Of a stretch of 64,000 nt of DNA, positions 26,601 through 32,910 are shown one piece after another (positions within the stretch are counted from its first letter, which is position 1; each line of letters starts with the position of its first letter). The stretch covers positions 5,828,001-5,892,000 of the forward strand of contig NZ_AP025518.1 of assembly GCF_022179545.1 (NCBI RefSeq), read 5' to 3'. Made by a program: the position numbers and the translations under genes. The DNA is from Mycolicibacterium fortuitum subsp. fortuitum (GTDB taxonomy: Bacteria; Actinomycetota; Actinomycetes; Mycobacteriales; Mycobacteriaceae). The notes under the pieces are model-generated. The model was not told the DNA's origin. It made no database searches and saw nothing but the letters and a program-made list of their open reading frames with translations.

Positions 26601-29600
26601 TGTCGCGTGCCAGGGCCGTCGGTCTCCTGGAAGTCGAAGTACGCGTTGTGGGTGGAGGTGGTGTCCTTGCGGTCCATCGACGCCGGGAACTCTGCACGAA
26701 TTCGCTGTGCGCCGAAGGTGTCCATCGCCGGATCGGTGCCGAGCCCACGTCCGAGGCGACCGTGCGAGTCTGATGTCCGCCCGCCGAGGCCGGTGACGAA
26801 ATCCCGGGACGACGACGCGACGAACACCCGGTCGGTCCTGATGCCGAAGTCGCGGGCATGGCTCAGCGGGCCTGCACCAGGCGAACCGATCAGCGTCACC
26901 GACTCGATGTGGTCAGCCAGCCTGCCGCCGCGGCCGGCGAAGCTGGTCGTCGTCGACCCGTACGAATGCCCGAACACGTGGTTGCCCTTGAAATGGCTGC
27001 CGTCGTCGGCCATTGCATCCCGCGCCGCGTTGAACGCGCTGATGTCGGCGTGCAGGATGTCACCGCCGGCTTCCGCCAGAGCGGTACTCCCGACCTTGAG
27101 CGTCGCCGAACCGTTCGGCGCGTCATAGCCCAGCCAGGCGATCGAGGCGGCCGATATCGACCGGTTCTCACTCTGCGTCGACTGCAGGATGTTCAACGCG
27201 CAGTGCATGACGTAGTCGAACTTGTCGACCTGCGCTCCCAGGCCGGGCACGTACCACGACACCGAATCCGCCACGTACGGGTCGGCGCCGAAACTCACCA
27301 GCACCCGGCCGTCACCGCCGAAGGCAGGCGGATCGAACGCCAGGATCAACGGCTCCCCCACGCCGGCCTGCCGGGCCGCCTCGTCCGCACGTTGCAGGGT
27401 GCTCTCAAGCTTTTTCACCCGAAGCAGGAAGTCGAGCTGCGTGTCGTCCGGCTTGGTGCCGGCATCGATCAGCTCTTGAACAGCGGCTGCCCTATCGATA
27501 TAGCGTTGCAGCACTCGGCGATTGGCATCGTTGCGCACGTCGGCAGGAATGCCTTCGGCGTTGCCGACCTGGAAGGGATGCTCGTTCACCAGTGCGTGCT
27601 GCTGATCCGGCGACAACCCCGACCACCACACCGCGTTGGCCCGGGCCCGGGCCGTGGCCTGTCGTTCGTCACCGAGCGGAGTGGTCAGTTCGCCGATGGA
27701 TACTCGTGGATTACGTTGCCTCAGAGCACCGTCCACGAGCGGATTGGTCGCGCGGGTGATCTCGCCCGGATGCCACCTCGGGTTCCAGCGGCGCAGTTCC
27801 TTGGCCTGTTCGGTGTCGGTATCGCTGTCCAGCCGCAGGGCCCGGCCGGTCGCGGGCTCTACGGTGCGGCCGCCGCGAACCGTGCGATGCTCTTCCAGGT
27901 GCACTTCCTGGGCCCGCCCCGCAGCGATCCGGCCGAAATTGGCCAACGACTCGGTACGCACCCGTGAACCATCGGCGTTCTCGATGAACCGGTAGTAGCT
28001 TCGGTGCGTTCCGACCGCGCTCAGATCGTTCATCGAATCGGGGAACTGCGCGGTAATACGCACCGCGCCAAAGTCTCTCATTGCCGGGTCGTGACCCAGG
28101 CCCCGTCCGAGGAACCGCCCGTCCTGGCCCGGTGTGCGCCCGCCCAGCCCGGTGACCGGATCCAGCGACGATGATGCGACGAAGACGTTCTGGGCGCCGA
28201 TGCCGAAGCCGCGGGCATGCCGTATCGGGCCTGCCCCCGGCGAACCGAGCAACGTCACCGTGCTGATGTCGTCGGCCAGCCGCCTGCCTTTGCCCGCGTA
28301 GCTCGCGGTGGTCGAGCCGTATGAGTGCGCGAAGATGTGGTTGTTTCTGAATCGAGGGCCATCTCCGGCCAGCGTGTTGCGCGCAGCGTTGAACGCCCGG
28401 ATGTCGCTGTACAGAATTTCTCCGCCCTTGCGGGCCAGTCCGTGCGCGGCGACACGAGGGATGGCCGCGTCATTGGGCGCGTCATACCCGATCCATGCGA
28501 TGGACGCGGCGGCCAGGTTCGGATCCTCCTGACGCGTCGACTGAAGATGATTCAGCGCATTGCGCATGTTCCCTTCGAGCTTGTCGATCGTCGTCGCGAA
28601 TCCCGGAACCAACCATGACACCGAATCCGCCACGTACGGGTCGGCCCCGAAGCTCACGACCGCCCGGCCGTCGCCGCCGAAGGCAGGAGAATCGAACGCC
28701 AGGACCAGTGGCGGATCGATCCCGGCCGCGGCCGCCTCGCTCTTCATCGTCTCCAGCGCGTTGTGAAGGTTGTTCATGCGCCGCAGCAGTTTGAACTCGC
28801 GCTTGGTGGGCTGCTCACCACGATTGATCTTGCCCTGCACAAAATTTCGGGCACGTTCGATGGCAAGACGGTTCGCCTTGTCGCGGTCCGTCGGGAAAAT
28901 TCCCTCGGAATTCCCGATCTGCCTGGGGTAGGTCTCGATCAGCGCCTCGCGCTGATCTTGGGAAAGTCCCGCCCACCATCGGGCATTGTCCTCGGCCCGG
29001 GCCACGGCATCGTCTGCCTTGCCCAGCGGATTGGCCACCTTGTCGATGTCGGCGTCTGGACCTCGTTGCGCCAAAGCGTCTTTTGCGGTCGCTTCGGTGG
29101 TCGGTTCGACAGCGGTGTGCTCGGGAGGATCGGCCGGTGCGTCCGTCTCTGCTGTCGTTCCGAAGGCTTCGGTGGCTGGATCGACACCGAGGTTCACCTC
29201 GACGACCGGGGTTCGCCCGTCGAGCACGGCGGGCAGCTCGCGCGCAGACGATGCGACGCGGACGTTGCCCGCGCCCAGGCCGAACTCGGCGGCTTGACGC
29301 ACCGGACCGGTCCCGGGCGAATCGGTGAAGGTGATGGCACGAATATCGTGTGCCAACCGGCTGTCTCGCCCTGCGTAACTGACCGCAGTCGTGCCGTAGT
29401 CCTGCGCGTAGATGTGGTTCTCGTTGAAGTGGCCACCGCCGGCGGCCACGGTGTCGCGTGCGGCGTTGAACGCGCGGATATCGCTGTAGAGGATCGCCCC
29501 GCCTTCGCGGGCGAGCTGGTGTCCGGCTGCGCGCCAACGGTTCCAGCCGCTGGGGGTGTCGTAACCGAGCCATGCGATCGCGGCAGCCGTCCGCGTCGAA

Positions 29601-32554
29601 TTCTCCTGTTGAACGGCCTGCAGGTGGTTGAGCGCGTCGCCCATGGTGACGCCGATCCGGTCGATCGTCACCCCCTGTCCCGGCACGTGCCACGACACCG
29701 AGTCGGCTTGATACGGATCGGCCCCGAAGCTGACGACCGCGCGTCCGTGACCACCGAATGCCGACGCATCGAAGGCCAGCAGCAACGGACCGTCGATTCC
29801 CGCTCCCCTGGCCTGGGTCTGTGCCTGGGCGAGCGAGCTCTGGATCCGCTCCAGCCGGGCCAGCGTCTTGCTCTGCGCACGAGTGAGCCGATGGCCGCTG
29901 TCCCGCCAGGACTTCAACTGGTCACGCTGGTCGCCGAGCAGTTTGGTGTTCGCCTCATGGCGCGCCTTGGGCGAGATGCCTTCGGCATTGCTGATCTGCT
30001 GCGGGTGCACGTCGATCACGGCTCGCTGCTCTTCGCCCGACAGCGCGGCCCACCAAACGGCGTTCGCACGGGCCCGTGCGTCAGCAGACTCCATCAACCC
30101 CAAGGGGTTTCGCAGTTCTTCGCCGTCTTGAAGACCCCGCTTGGCGAGGGCCTGATCGGCAATATCGCTCTGGCGGGTGACGCTCTGCCACTGCTCACCC
30201 GGGGTCTGGTCCGGCGTGCCCTGCACGTCGCCCACCGCGATCGCGGCGTCGAGATCATCGGGGCGCCGCCCGAGCACGTCGACCGGTGCACCTTGTGAAT
30301 CGAGGAAACCGACCGCAGTCGTCGACACCGCATGCTCGCCCCATGACGGCGGCCAGCCCTTCCGCTCACCGCGGTGAAGCAGATACACGTCCTTGCCGTC
30401 GAAGACCGCCACATAGGCGTGCCCGCCCTGACGCTGCCCGTCACCGACCCACGCGGAGGTGATGACCGCGGCCGAGCCGGGCGCCATGCCCTTCAGCCGC
30501 GCCTCGATCTGGCGGTAGGTGGCGAACTCGGCCCGCGCCCCGGTGGCCTCGTACAACGCCCGGGCCGGCATTCCGGTGGACGTCGGCTCCCCCGCGACCT
30601 GGTATTGCTTGCCGAAGTGCCGGGACAGGTCATCGGCCGCGTCGAGCAGACAGTTCCGGCCGCCGTGCGGCGGCGCGCCGGTGTCGGCGACCTCCGGCGT
30701 CATGGTTGTCGGCGTGACGTCCTGGTCGGTGTCCTGGACGGTGTCCCGGACCCGTGCAGCCGGAACACCCGCTGTCTGTGATTCCGGCCCGGCAGGGCGC
30801 GCGCCCAAAGCTTCCTGCCGGGGTTCGACGGGTTTCGGCTCTGGCTTCGAATCAGGTTTGGCCGCAGTCGGTTTGACGCTCGGTTCAGGTGTGGTCGACG
30901 CCGTGGCGACCGGCGTTTGCGAGGAAAGCCCCGGCGACACTGTGCTGGTCGTCGCTGTTTGGGCAGGAGCACCTACCGGCGGACTCTGCTGCTGTTCGGG
31001 AGCATCCGGCACAGAAGTCTGCTGCGCCTGGTCGGCAGGTGTCTGCGCGACGTCAGCGACCTGGGCGGCATCTACCGACGCCGGCTCTGCTACCACTGCG
31101 GCGTGCGGCACGTCCGTCGTCGCGACGTTCGCCGCCGGACCGGCGCCGTCCTGGTCCGGGCTGAGCGTGGCAGTGTGCCGGGGCTCGTCGGCGGGAGCGT
31201 GGGCCGAATCGTCGGAATCGGTGTTGTTGTGCTGCGTATTCGACGAGTGCTGCTCATCCGGCGCGACGGCGGGCGCATGCTCGGATTGGTGCTGGGTATC
31301 GGTATCGGTTTCAGCGTCGGTATCGGTGTCGGTTTCAGTGTCGGTGTCGGCCTGATGCGTTGACTTGTCGGACTGCTGAGTTGTGGACTTGCCGGACTTC
31401 GGATCCGCTTGCGGTGCGGTGTTGTTGGACTGAGCAGCCCCGGCGCGTCCCGGACTGGACTTGGCAGGTGCGGCCGGCTGCCCGGTGGAATCGTTCTGCG
31501 ACGTCCGGTGGGTGTCGCTCTCACCGTCGTTCTCTCCGTCTTGCAGGACGGTGTCGAGCTCGCCGTCCGGATTCAGGCCCCGCAAGCCGACATTGGGGGC
31601 ATCCGGCCGCTGAAGGCCGGACGGGTTCGCCTGGTTGCTCTGCTGGGGAGTGTGGCCTCCGCCGATGCCCTTGAGACCACCGATGCTGGTGCTGGTGGAA
31701 CTGGCAAGGATCGAAATGGTGTCGAATTCCCCACCGACAGCCAGCGTGCCGGCCACGTTGCCCGACACCCCGGCGGTGAACATGGTGGTCGCACCCTTGG
31801 TGGCCGCGGTGAACCGGTTGCGGGCCGGGCCGAGCCCGTGAGCCACCGGCACGGCGGTGGCCCCGCCCGCTCCGCCGCCGACCACGGAGGACAGCGCCGT
31901 CTGCTGAAATCGGTCCCACCGGTAGGCGGCATGACCGTTGTTGGCCTGGATGCCCTGCACGATCCCTTCTTGAAGCAGGCCCTGTGCCAGCTCCTCCACG
32001 GATTCCTGCAGGGTTTCGTGCAGCAGCCGCTTCATCATCGTCTTGGTCAGCAGTTCGGCCATCTTCTCGCCGAGACGCCGGATCGCCCACATGACGAGCG
32101 CACGTATCCACGCGATGGTGGTCGTCTCGATGACGGGAATCGCAGCCGTCGACGCCCCGTAGGTGGGACCCGCCATGGCGAGGCTGTACGAGATCTCGGC
32201 GGCGGCGAGCGCCAGTCCGACGATGATCGACAGCTTGCTGTATTCGATCTCGTTGCTGAAATTGGTGGCGCCCTCGCCCATTCCGGAGATGCCTTGGGCG
32301 AGTTTGTCCACCGTGTAGTCGCCGTCGAACAGCATGGCGAACTGGCGATCCGCGGCGTCGGCGGTGTCGCCGGTCAGTACCGACATCGTTTCGCCGCGGA
32401 CCCTGTTCAGGTCCGGAATGAGGTCCTGCAGTGCTTCGGCCGCGGCTTGGTAGTGCTCGCCGATCCGGCGGGTACGGGTTTCACTGCCTTGCGGCCACTC
32501 GCCGCCCGCGAGATATGACACCCACTGGAGTTCGGGTGGGATCTGGATGTCCAT
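17648..32554 (-). CDS. Giant multi-enzyme ESX-type polymorphic toxin (4968 aa)
   Basis: Approximate residues. 1-300: CpnT-like ESX-toxin N-domain (LQWVSYLAGGEWPQG). 300-620: disordered linker with an (E/D)T run near 401-418. 630-775: papain-like domain 1 (Cys 634, GGHAY 711; the later YDP is missing). 803-1140: DUF1023-like alpha/beta hydrolase 1, nucleophile lost (QDYGTT). 1160-1598, 1608-2058, 2090-2531, 2545-2985: hydrolases 2-5, each with HSYGST. 3000-3110: papain-like 2 (Cys 3002, GHAY, YDP). 3170-3330: hydrolase 6, core lost. 3333-3570: GDPD domain (AHRGASHDFPEQT, LECDVRL, LIHDKT). 3590-4010: hydrolase 7 (GYSYGST). 4030-4140: papain-like 3. 4200-4340: GNAT-like (LRGKGFSKAV, FAFARRGYAWDP). 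4457-4570: papain-like 4. 4620-4935: three 105-residue helical repeats. It starts at the ATG at 32554. The WXG100 and YbaB-like genes lie upstream; putative immunity genes follow. Secretion and toxicity are inferred. Confidence 0.9.
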   Translation of the reverse strand: MDIQIPPELQWVSYLAGGEWPQGSETRTRRIGEHYQAAAEALQDLIPDLNRVRGETMSVLTGDTADAADRQFAMLFDGDYTVDKLAQGISGMGEGATNFSNEIEYSKLSIIVGLALAAAEISYSLAMAGPTYGASTAAIPVIETTTIAWIRALVMWAIRRLGEKMAELLTKTMMKRLLHETLQESVEELAQGLLQEGIVQGIQANNGHAAYRWDRFQQTALSSVVGGGAGGATAVPVAHGLGPARNRFTAATKGATTMFTAGVSGNVAGTLAVGGEFDTISILASSTSTSIGGLKGIGGGHTPQQSNQANPSGLQRPDAPNVGLRGLNPDGELDTVLQDGENDGESDTHRTSQNDSTGQPAAPAKSSPGRAGAAQSNNTAPQADPKSGKSTTQQSDKSTHQADTDTETDTDTDAETDTDTQHQSEHAPAVAPDEQHSSNTQHNNTDSDDSAHAPADEPRHTATLSPDQDGAGPAANVATTDVPHAAVVAEPASVDAAQVADVAQTPADQAQQTSVPDAPEQQQSPPVGAPAQTATTSTVSPGLSSQTPVATASTTPEPSVKPTAAKPDSKPEPKPVEPRQEALGARPAGPESQTAGVPAARVRDTVQDTDQDVTPTTMTPEVADTGAPPHGGRNCLLDAADDLSRHFGKQYQVAGEPTSTGMPARALYEATGARAEFATYRQIEARLKGMAPGSAAVITSAWVGDGQRQGGHAYVAVFDGKDVYLLHRGERKGWPPSWGEHAVSTTAVGFLDSQGAPVDVLGRRPDDLDAAIAVGDVQGTPDQTPGEQWQSVTRQSDIADQALAKRGLQDGEELRNPLGLMESADARARANAVWWAALSGEEQRAVIDVHPQQISNAEGISPKARHEANTKLLGDQRDQLKSWRDSGHRLTRAQSKTLARLERIQSSLAQAQTQARGAGIDGPLLLAFDASAFGGHGRAVVSFGADPYQADSVSWHVPGQGVTIDRIGVTMGDALNHLQAVQQENSTRTAAAIAWLGYDTPSGWNRWRAAGHQLAREGGAILYSDIRAFNAARDTVAAGGGHFNENHIYAQDYGTTAVSYAGRDSRLAHDIRAITFTDSPGTGPVRQAAEFGLGAGNVRVASSARELPAVLDGRTPVVEVNLGVDPATEAFGTTAETDAPADPPEHTAVEPTTEATAKDALAQRGPDADIDKVANPLGKADDAVARAEDNARWWAGLSQDQREALIETYPRQIGNSEGIFPTDRDKANRLAIERARNFVQGKINRGEQPTKREFKLLRRMNNLHNALETMKSEAAAAGIDPPLVLAFDSPAFGGDGRAVVSFGADPYVADSVSWLVPGFATTIDKLEGNMRNALNHLQSTRQEDPNLAAASIAWIGYDAPNDAAIPRVAAHGLARKGGEILYSDIRAFNAARNTLAGDGPRFRNNHIFAHSYGSTTASYAGKGRRLADDISTVTLLGSPGAGPIRHARGFGIGAQNVFVASSSLDPVTGLGGRTPGQDGRFLGRGLGHDPAMRDFGAVRITAQFPDSMNDLSAVGTHRSYYRFIENADGSRVRTESLANFGRIAAGRAQEVHLEEHRTVRGGRTVEPATGRALRLDSDTDTEQAKELRRWNPRWHPGEITRATNPLVDGALRQRNPRVSIGELTTPLGDERQATARARANAVWWSGLSPDQQHALVNEHPFQVGNAEGIPADVRNDANRRVLQRYIDRAAAVQELIDAGTKPDDTQLDFLLRVKKLESTLQRADEAARQAGVGEPLILAFDPPAFGGDGRVLVSFGADPYVADSVSWYVPGLGAQVDKFDYVMHCALNILQSTQSENRSISAASIAWLGYDAPNGSATLKVGSTALAEAGGDILHADISAFNAARDAMADDGSHFKGNHVFGHSYGSTTTSFAGRGGRLADHIESVTLIGSPGAGPLSHARDFGIRTDRVFVASSSRDFVTGLGGRTSDSHGRLGRGLGTDPAMDTFGAQRIRAEFPASMDRKDTTSTHNAYFDFQETDGPGTRQWLVTPTRAVPSESLANLGRIASGNFDGLRFEEPRTVAERPGRLFGTRRETVEPAATRSGSQRRNWWNPRWRASDIDVDPQHAVSEPDWSAIEDSSQARRKEVLAAADRILRQRIPPVAIDGIVNPLNQPDSALARAQANARWWSSLDADQQQTLIDAYPARIGNAEGIPPTDRDAANRLAIQRFQHHVQSQIDRGVRPSDTELKTLLRVNRLHAGLQRMGNEAAEAGLDEPLVLAFDPPAFGGDGRAIVSFGADPYTADSVSWLVPGFATTIDKLEVNMRNALNHVQSTMREDQTLAAASIAWIGYDAPNGSAAGRVVGHELARRGGEILYSDIRAFNAARNTTAGDGSEFRNNHIFAHSYGSTTASYAGTDGRLKRDITTVTLLGSPGAGPIRHAGEFGLDPGQVFVASSSLDPVTAFGGRTPDEGGRIAGRGLGFDPAMEEFGAVRVAAQFADGMNTPGTFGTHKSYFHHHADDSDGPPVRTESGANFGRIAAGRTNDLQFEESRRLVDGRTVEPAAGRALRLDGDLQVDQGERRRWNPRWQPGEAAPSDVQVAADELLHNRNPGMTAGDLVHPLGTGPEAAALARQNAAWWAGLEAGQRDVLVQAYLQEIGNAEGVPSAVRDQANRQVLRQRAQEAAAVQAKIDAGQKTTPKEEAFLVRINRLETAMQRADDASQAAGEGRPLLLALDIGAFGGDGRALVSFGADPYTADSVSWYVPGLGSQLDKLDYIMHCALNIQQSVHAENPSLSSASIAWLGYDAPNGSASARVAGTTLAQRGGEMLYTDISTFTAVRDAFAGDGSHFTGNHIFGHSYGSTTTSYAGVDGRLAPHVTTVTLVGSPGAGSLQHAGDFGLDEGRVFVVSSSRDFVTGLGGRTPDSMGRFGTGLGTDPAMDTFGARRVSGEFPASMDRKDTLTTHNAYFDFLESDGPGTRQWLVTPSHAIRTESLTNIGRIAAGNYDDVHTEPHRTVDGNRSRTIEPAAARPVMRLDDDPGGFHPTDTHQRNRIPNWTRGSDCAQALVDEVRARTRRNVQLDVAPSRRGTPARAMFRAFGSSAHFATYADIEQELLSRPSGTMAVMASRWSGGQPVGHAYMAVNVDGRVRLYDPHSRTYSGWPPFWGQDAVTQTAVGYLDADGEPVHEGRWYNQFAASAIGRVQGVPDGLDNGNADTRTAAERDTANRDALQHYRDRADHIRTKLDQFSPVTREERAFLERIDRLDLAVRKADADAARAGLDTPLVLALDTSAFDGGGHAVISFGADPFHASRVTWQTVRGSIEQLATVTARALDGLQGSRDSASIAWVGDTGALHQQLSDFHATRHALGEAGPFTGNHVVTQADTRSPAERPVTQVVAHRGASHDFPEQTRAAYTEALRQGADALECDVRLTKDGQLVLIHDKTVDRTSNGTGRVGDMTLAELQALDFDGHGILTIDEFIQLAQDADRPVTLFIETKHPAQQGLKIEREVVAALERHGLTNPGPDQLVKAAVISFYPDALVRVRMAAPNVPTVLLGPSARYLAGIVGATAIGPSIETLRNNPELVGAAAARGLATYCWTVNNEADVRFARDLGVDWVATDHPGRTDALVGEPAPQQHSVTRPDSPVEAVDRQTLQQKADDALARRIPPVRPDELRNPRGPAEEASARAANNARWWSGLNPAERNDLIAAYPQHIGNAEGIDAADRDRANRAVLQQMKDQADAAQSKVDRGERLTRTERKLLRRMDKLDLAIRKADGDAVQAGLKPPMLLALDVSEFGDAGRAVLSYGADPYTAESVSWHVPGVASSVDTLLGFNTTSALHHLQAVQQENPGLSAASIAWIGYDAPSGWNILRAAGHGMARTGGDILYSDIRAFNAARDALAAGGRRFTGNHIFGYSYGSTTTGYAGQNGRFAGHVRTVSLVGSPGAGPVRTAGEFGIGAENVFAASSSRDVVTALGGRTAGSNGRILGIGLGTDPAMDSFGAVRVTAEPQASMNRLFTGGTHQTYFLNTEATTNLGRIAAGRTDAVITEQHRFELGRSRHAPMLRTVEPAGDRADARRFWNVLWRRPPNCAVTVTEELSSLFDGRKFELDTRPSRRGVPARALFRAVGADARFATYDEVESTLLGDPTLRVAVLTSQWAGGRQGGHAYLAVKVDGEVRLYDPHTRKYSPWPPHWGRHAVTQTAVGYLQTNGDPVGPMTVDVPLQLDAADAVGNVQGPQSDPDFARRQADYRAQDPADRLVDTRYAEPLGDVVDNATDRTRVRRLAHDLSGRYGPYRIHFRAENLPGDVMLTGDIFHGNNKIGTIQRSFDRDGAGNLVAYHTGLVIDEKLPDGTPLRGKGFSKAVTYELERLYVRSGVDHIQITTHDKGSFAFARRGYAWDPRPAQLQQSLDRVKQSAGKLRETVSDEAKDLLDQVVSQLDPSNPRLPEPIDLANLATREEPDLGQRLLDGAAGKHSNGVHYVKYLDPASIAPPPTGLKGWLKNLFGRENAPSAARDNCAHGVAGELSRLHPRRFDLSIAPSSTGVPAWALFEAAQARSEFATHDDIEAELLGRPAGSSAIVVSRWRSDGPQREAHAYLAVTDGRQVQLYDPRTRQYSPWPPEWVGEVDRTAVGYLDENGEPIRPLHDVPLQLGMQAADSVGDVKGHPARDLGLPDHASGTLSEGQAIAAFSEGEARMRDLNEQLAEAGVSAEERARRLSAMRNSLRSWAYDLMSNRDAAEFLARATVNPTFEDLVARNAERGLTGDAIFEAIIDSSTHSRLAPGSLTDIETGAVYSQFELGLRALNAQMVNDGRSAEDRARTLSGLRSSLRAWTRELMENRPAADWMAANESNPSFDDLVARYERKGLTGDDVYNAIIDAATHSHYSAGTLTNEETRTVYTNYELRMRELRDQLLRDGVSVEERARTMYGMRATIRSWTRSLMADRATAEWLNENEQNPTFEELVERNRAKGRVGDEIYEAIIASSTRSRGSVNAELGIDPENPPDLPPMRGPDDGGPQDQDQEGDTT
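17757..18700 (-). repeat. Three C-terminal ~105-residue helical repeats in the giant gene
   Basis: Three in-frame units of about 315 bases lie near 18388-18700, 18072-18387 and 17757-18071. Each encodes G-(S/T)-L-(T/S)-x-x-(E/Q) at the start. Each then has a helix of the type ELGLRALNAQM, the block (S/V)-x-E-(E/D)-RAR, R-(S/A)-x-(L/I)-R-(S/A)-W, then NP-(T/S)-F-(E/D)-(D/E)-LV and a final AII-(D/A)-(S/A)-(S/A)-T-(H/R)-S. The repeats are diverged at amino-acid level, so they are old. They sit after the last papain-like domain and form the very C-terminus of the protein, apart from a short acidic tail. They look like a binding or structural module rather than an enzyme. Confidence 0.85.
23600..26290 (-). 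repeat. Second copy of a two-hydrolase (A+B) repeat unit
   Basis: This stretch encodes hydrolase copies 4 (type A) and 5 (type B). Type A copies 2 and 4 share PGFATTIDKLE-x-NMRNALNH and AHSYGSTTASYAG. Type B copies 3 and 5 share PGLG-(A/S)-Q-(V/L)-DK-(F/L)-DY, MHCALNI, GHSYGSTTTS and a TRQWLVTP insertion near the end. The unit is therefore repeated as a pair, in the same order as the copy at about 26290-29080. Confidence 0.82.
26290..29080 (-). repeat. First copy of the two-hydrolase (A+B) repeat unit
   Basis: It encodes hydrolase copies 2 (type A, nucleophile near 28322) and 3 (type B, nucleophile near 26965). At about 2.8 kb it matches the neighbouring unit in order and in the type-specific motifs. 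The simplest reading is a tandem duplication of a two-domain segment rather than four independent additions of one domain. Boundaries are approximate to a few tens of bases. Confidence 0.82.
31297..31350 (-). repeat. Short tandem hexamer tract encoding a (D/E)T run
   Basis: Degenerate six-base units of the form GGTATC, GGTTTC and GGTGTC repeat about nine times on the plus strand. On the coding strand they give alternating acidic residue and threonine in the linker of the giant protein (residues about 401-418). The run is low complexity, probably disordered, and could vary in length by slippage. The frame is kept because the unit is six bases. Confidence 0.8.
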
Positions 32555-32610
32555 AAGCGAATTGGTGTCGCAACGGGCCTATGTGGTGCACCGCCGGTTT
32601 CGGTTGACGG

Positions 32611-32907
32611 CTACGGCTGGTCGTTCTTTTCGAAGGAGTCCGCCGAACCTTTCAAACCGTCCGAGTAGTAATCGAGCAGATCGGTCTTGACCACCACCGA
32701 GCCGTCGACCCAATCCTTTTGCGCCAGATACCCCGCACTGCCCTTCGCGTATCCGTCGCCCATCTTGTCGTCGCCCCACGCGGCACCTTCGGCCGCGAGG
32801 TTGGCTTGCAGAGTGGACAGCACGTTCTTCATCCTGACGCTGACATCGTTCAGGTTCCTCGAGGTCGCCCGCAGCTCAGCAGGCCCGACACCGAGTTCCT
32901 CAGCCAT
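32611..32907 (-). CDS. WXG100 protein paired with the giant toxin (copy 1)
   Basis: A 98-residue WXG100-type protein with the turn GAAWGDDKMG (W-G-D near residue 44) and the C-terminal blocks DWVDGS, KTDLLDYYSDGL. It is encoded 56 bases upstream of the giant gene on the same strand. In ESX toxin loci such a protein forms the second half of the export domain with the toxin's N-terminus, so it is the likely secretion partner. A paralogue lies at 13832-14128. The ATG at 32907 follows the YbaB-like stop by three bases. Confidence 0.86.
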   Translation of the reverse strand: MAEELGVGPAELRATSRNLNDVSVRMKNVLSTLQANLAAEGAAWGDDKMGDGYAKGSAGYLAQKDWVDGSVVVKTDLLDYYSDGLKGSADSFEKNDQP

Positions 32908-32910
32908 CGA

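Noticed and set aside
18000..30150. CRISPR array or DNA-level tandem repeat
   Set aside because: The repetition is at protein-domain scale (about 1.3-1.5 kb and 315 bases), in frame and diverged; there are no short identical repeats with spacers.
28763..30298. 511-codon plus-strand frame opposite hydrolases 1 and 2
   Set aside because: Pure antisense of the repeat units; similar shadows occur at the same place in each hydrolase copy.
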